From Gammaproteobacteria bacterium (lineage in GTDB: Bacteria > Pseudomonadota > Gammaproteobacteria > Ga0077536), in the NCBI GenBank assembly GCA_030639105.1, contig DAOWDI010000026.1:1-7071 (forward strand): DNA of 7,071 nt, in the 5' to 3' direction. Below the pieces are notes generated by a model. It had not been told where the DNA came from. It searched no databases and saw nothing but the letters and a program-made list of their open reading frames with translations. Made by a program: the position numbers and the translations under genes. Numbering within the stretch: position 1 is the first letter of the stretch; the number at the start of each line of letters is the position of its first letter. This document shows positions 5,425 through 7,071 of this stretch, piece by piece.

Positions 5425-7071
5425 ATGAACGATAGCATTCAGAGAAAAGATGTCCATTTCACGCTCGATGGCGAGGAGGCTGTTGCATCGCCGTATGAAA
5501 CGATCTGGCAAGTGGCGAAGCGTCATGACAAGACTGTCCCCCATCTTTGCCTTAGAGATTCCACTGGTTATCGGCCCGACGGTAATTGCCGTGCTTGCAT
5601 GGTGGAGATCGACGGCTGGCTCGAGATCTCGTGCCGCGCGATACCGCGCGAGGGGATGAAGGTGCTTATCGATTCGCCGGCGGCGCGCAAAGCACGCGAG
5701 TCGGTCTTCGAATTATTGGTCGCCGATCAGCCGCCACGCGAGCGAGCCCACGATCAGGATTCACAGTTCTGGTATTGGGCGGAAAAAGTGGGCGTAACCA
5801 GCAGCCGCTATCCCCCGCGCGATACGCCTAAACTCGATGGCAGCAACCCCGGCATTGCGGTAAACCTGGATGCCTGCATTCATTGTAACCTGTGCATTGT
5901 AGGTTGTAGCGAGATCCAGGGCCATGATGTTATCGGCATGCACGGGCGCGGTGTGAGGATGAAGATCGGCTTTGATTTCGATGTTCCAATGGGCGAAAGC
6001 ACCTGTGTCTCCTGCGGCGAATGCGTGCATGCCTGCCCGACGGGCGCGCTCATGCCGGCCAATTTACTCAACGAAGAGCAGGTGCTTGTACAACGGCCCG
6101 ACAGCAAGGTTGATAGTGTTTGTCCCTACTGCGGCGTGGGTTGCCAGATCACCTACAACGTCAAAGACAACCAGATCATATCCGTTGACGGCCAGGATGG
6201 CCCCGCCAATAACAATCGGCTTTGCGTTAAGGGTCGTTTCGGATTCGATTATGTCAAGCATCCGCATCGTTTGACCAAACCGCTGATCCGTCGTGACGAT
6301 GCCCCCGAAAAGGTCGCGGATCTGGAGATTGACCCGGCAAATCCATTGACCCATTTCCGTGAAGCCAGCTGGGAAGAAGCACTGGAGGTGACGGCGGCGG
6401 GATTGAAAAAAATACTCGAACGCGACGGCAGTTCGGCGCTGGCTGGATTCGGCTCCGCCAAGTGCTCCAACGAAGAGGCCTATCTGTTTCAAAAACTCGT
6501 TCGAACCGGATTCGGCACGAACAACGTCGACCACTGTACGCGGCTTTGTCATGCCTCCTCCGTAGCGGCGCTACTTGAAGGTATCGGATCCGCGGCGGTA
6601 TCGGCGCCGTTTAACGCCGCCCTGGATGCCGATGTGATCATCGTTACCGGCGCCAACCCGGTAGAGAATCATCCCGTTGCCGCGACCTATCTCCGTAATG
6701 CCGCGGATTTCGGCGCAAACTTGATCGTAATGGATCCGCGCCGTAACGAATTATCCAAACATGCAACACACTTTTTGCAATTCACGCCAGGTGCCGATGT
6801 GGCATTGCTGAACGGCATGCTGTACACGATCATTCGTGAGGGACTGTATGACAGAGATTTTATTGAACGTTACACGGAAGGTTTCGAGGTCCTGAAGGTA
6901 CACATAGCAGACTATTCGCCCGAGGAGATGGCGCCGATCTGTGGCATCGATGCGCTCACGATCCGAACCGTCGCCCGTCAATATGCCGCTGCGCGGCGCT
7001 CCATCATTTTCTGGGGTATGGGGATCTCCCAGTCGATACATGGCACCGATAATTCGCGCTGCCTGATCGCG
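5425..7071 (+). CDS. fdhA: Formate dehydrogenase alpha (catalytic, bis-MGD) subunit, 3'-truncated
   Basis: The frame stays open for 549 codons and runs off the right edge; full-length relatives are roughly 900-1000 residues. The product is the site of formate oxidation to CO2, using a molybdenum or tungsten bis-pyranopterin cofactor. Domains in order: an N-terminal NuoG-like [2Fe-2S] domain with C42, C55, C58 and C70; a two-cluster ferredoxin domain with C151/C154/C157/C161 and C194/C197/C200/C204; then the molybdopterin oxidoreductase domain, opening with CPYCGVGC (C233, C236, C240) and C267 in LCVKGRFGFD for the cofactor-proximal [4Fe-4S] cluster. The active-site pair is C375-H376 in DHCTRLCHASSV. 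The metal-ligand residue is encoded by TGT, so this is a cysteine rather than a selenocysteine enzyme. A WGMGISQSIHGTDN motif lies at the right end. There is no Tat or Sec signal, fitting a cytoplasmic NAD-linked enzyme. No Cys occurs between residues 71 and 150, so the His/Cys cluster motif of NuoG is absent. It is closest in character to the fdh1A type. Whether Mo or W is used cannot be read from sequence. Confidence 0.95.
   Translation, partial: MNDSIQRKDVHFTLDGEEAVASPYETIWQVAKRHDKTVPHLCLRDSTGYRPDGNCRACMVEIDGWLEISCRAIPREGMKVLIDSPAARKARESVFELLVADQPPRERAHDQDSQFWYWAEKVGVTSSRYPPRDTPKLDGSNPGIAVNLDACIHCNLCIVGCSEIQGHDVIGMHGRGVRMKIGFDFDVPMGESTCVSCGECVHACPTGALMPANLLNEEQVLVQRPDSKVDSVCPYCGVGCQITYNVKDNQIISVDGQDGPANNNRLCVKGRFGFDYVKHPHRLTKPLIRRDDAPEKVADLEIDPANPLTHFREASWEEALEVTAAGLKKILERDGSSALAGFGSAKCSNEEAYLFQKLVRTGFGTNNVDHCTRLCHASSVAALLEGIGSAAVSAPFNAALDADVIIVTGANPVENHPVAATYLRNAADFGANLIVMDPRRNELSKHATHFLQFTPGADVALLNGMLYTIIREGLYDRDFIERYTEGFEVLKVHIADYSPEEMAPICGIDALTIRTVARQYAAARRSIIFWGMGISQSIHGTDNSRCLIA

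Noticed and set aside
5408..5428. A six-codon mini-ORF (MKVADK) whose stop overlaps the fdhA start as ATGA
   Set aside because: It has no ribosome binding site of its own and can easily arise by chance; its bases include the likely Shine-Dalgarno sequence of fdhA.
5972..6274. A 100-codon plus-strand open frame
   Set aside because: It lies in another frame inside the alpha subunit gene, whose own frame carries all the Fe-S cluster cysteines across this stretch.
6064..6552. A 162-codon minus-strand open frame
   Set aside because: It is antisense to the conserved formate dehydrogenase alpha sequence, including the CPYCGVGC region; it is a shadow of that gene.

Overview
The window is a dense, all-plus-strand stretch of one-carbon metabolism from a methylotroph-type bacterium. 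It carries the formyltransferase/hydrolase (Fhc) genes of the tetrahydromethanopterin-linked formaldehyde oxidation pathway, followed directly by genes for an NAD-dependent molybdenum or tungsten formate dehydrogenase. In bacteria this Fhc set is known from methylotrophic Pseudomonadota (and a few other phyla, such as Planctomycetota and NC10). The moderately GC-rich codon use and the fused NuoE-NuoF diaphorase subunit fit a proteobacterial methylotroph or methanotroph. I cannot name a genus from the sequence.

Layout: (1) 2-142, the 3' end of fhcB, cut by the window edge. (2) 163-1830 fhcA, 1827-2723 fhcD and 2720-3541 fhcC; the last three are joined by two ATGA stop/start overlaps, giving the order fhcB-A-D-C. 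(3) A 93-base spacer without a clear terminator. (4) 3635-5362, a formate dehydrogenase beta subunit in which NuoE-like [2Fe-2S] and NuoF-like FMN/NAD/[4Fe-4S] domains are fused. (5) A 62-base spacer. (6) 5425 to the window end, the catalytic alpha subunit of formate dehydrogenase, open for 549 codons and truncated by the window edge.

How they work together: FhcD moves the formyl group from formyl-tetrahydromethanopterin to the methanofuran-like carrier (methylofuran). FhcA hydrolyses formyl-methylofuran to formate, with FhcB and FhcC as structural or carrier-docking partners. Formate dehydrogenase then oxidises formate to CO2, with electrons passing from the alpha subunit through Fe-S clusters to FMN and NAD+ in the beta subunit. 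The window thus encodes the last steps of formaldehyde oxidation to CO2 in consecutive genes.

No RNA genes, mobile elements, CRISPR arrays or extended repeats were seen. The content is a recognised pathway rather than an undescribed system. The points of interest are the fhc-fdh linkage, the lack of a NuoG-type His/Cys cluster motif in the alpha subunit, and a few substitutions in conserved motifs.
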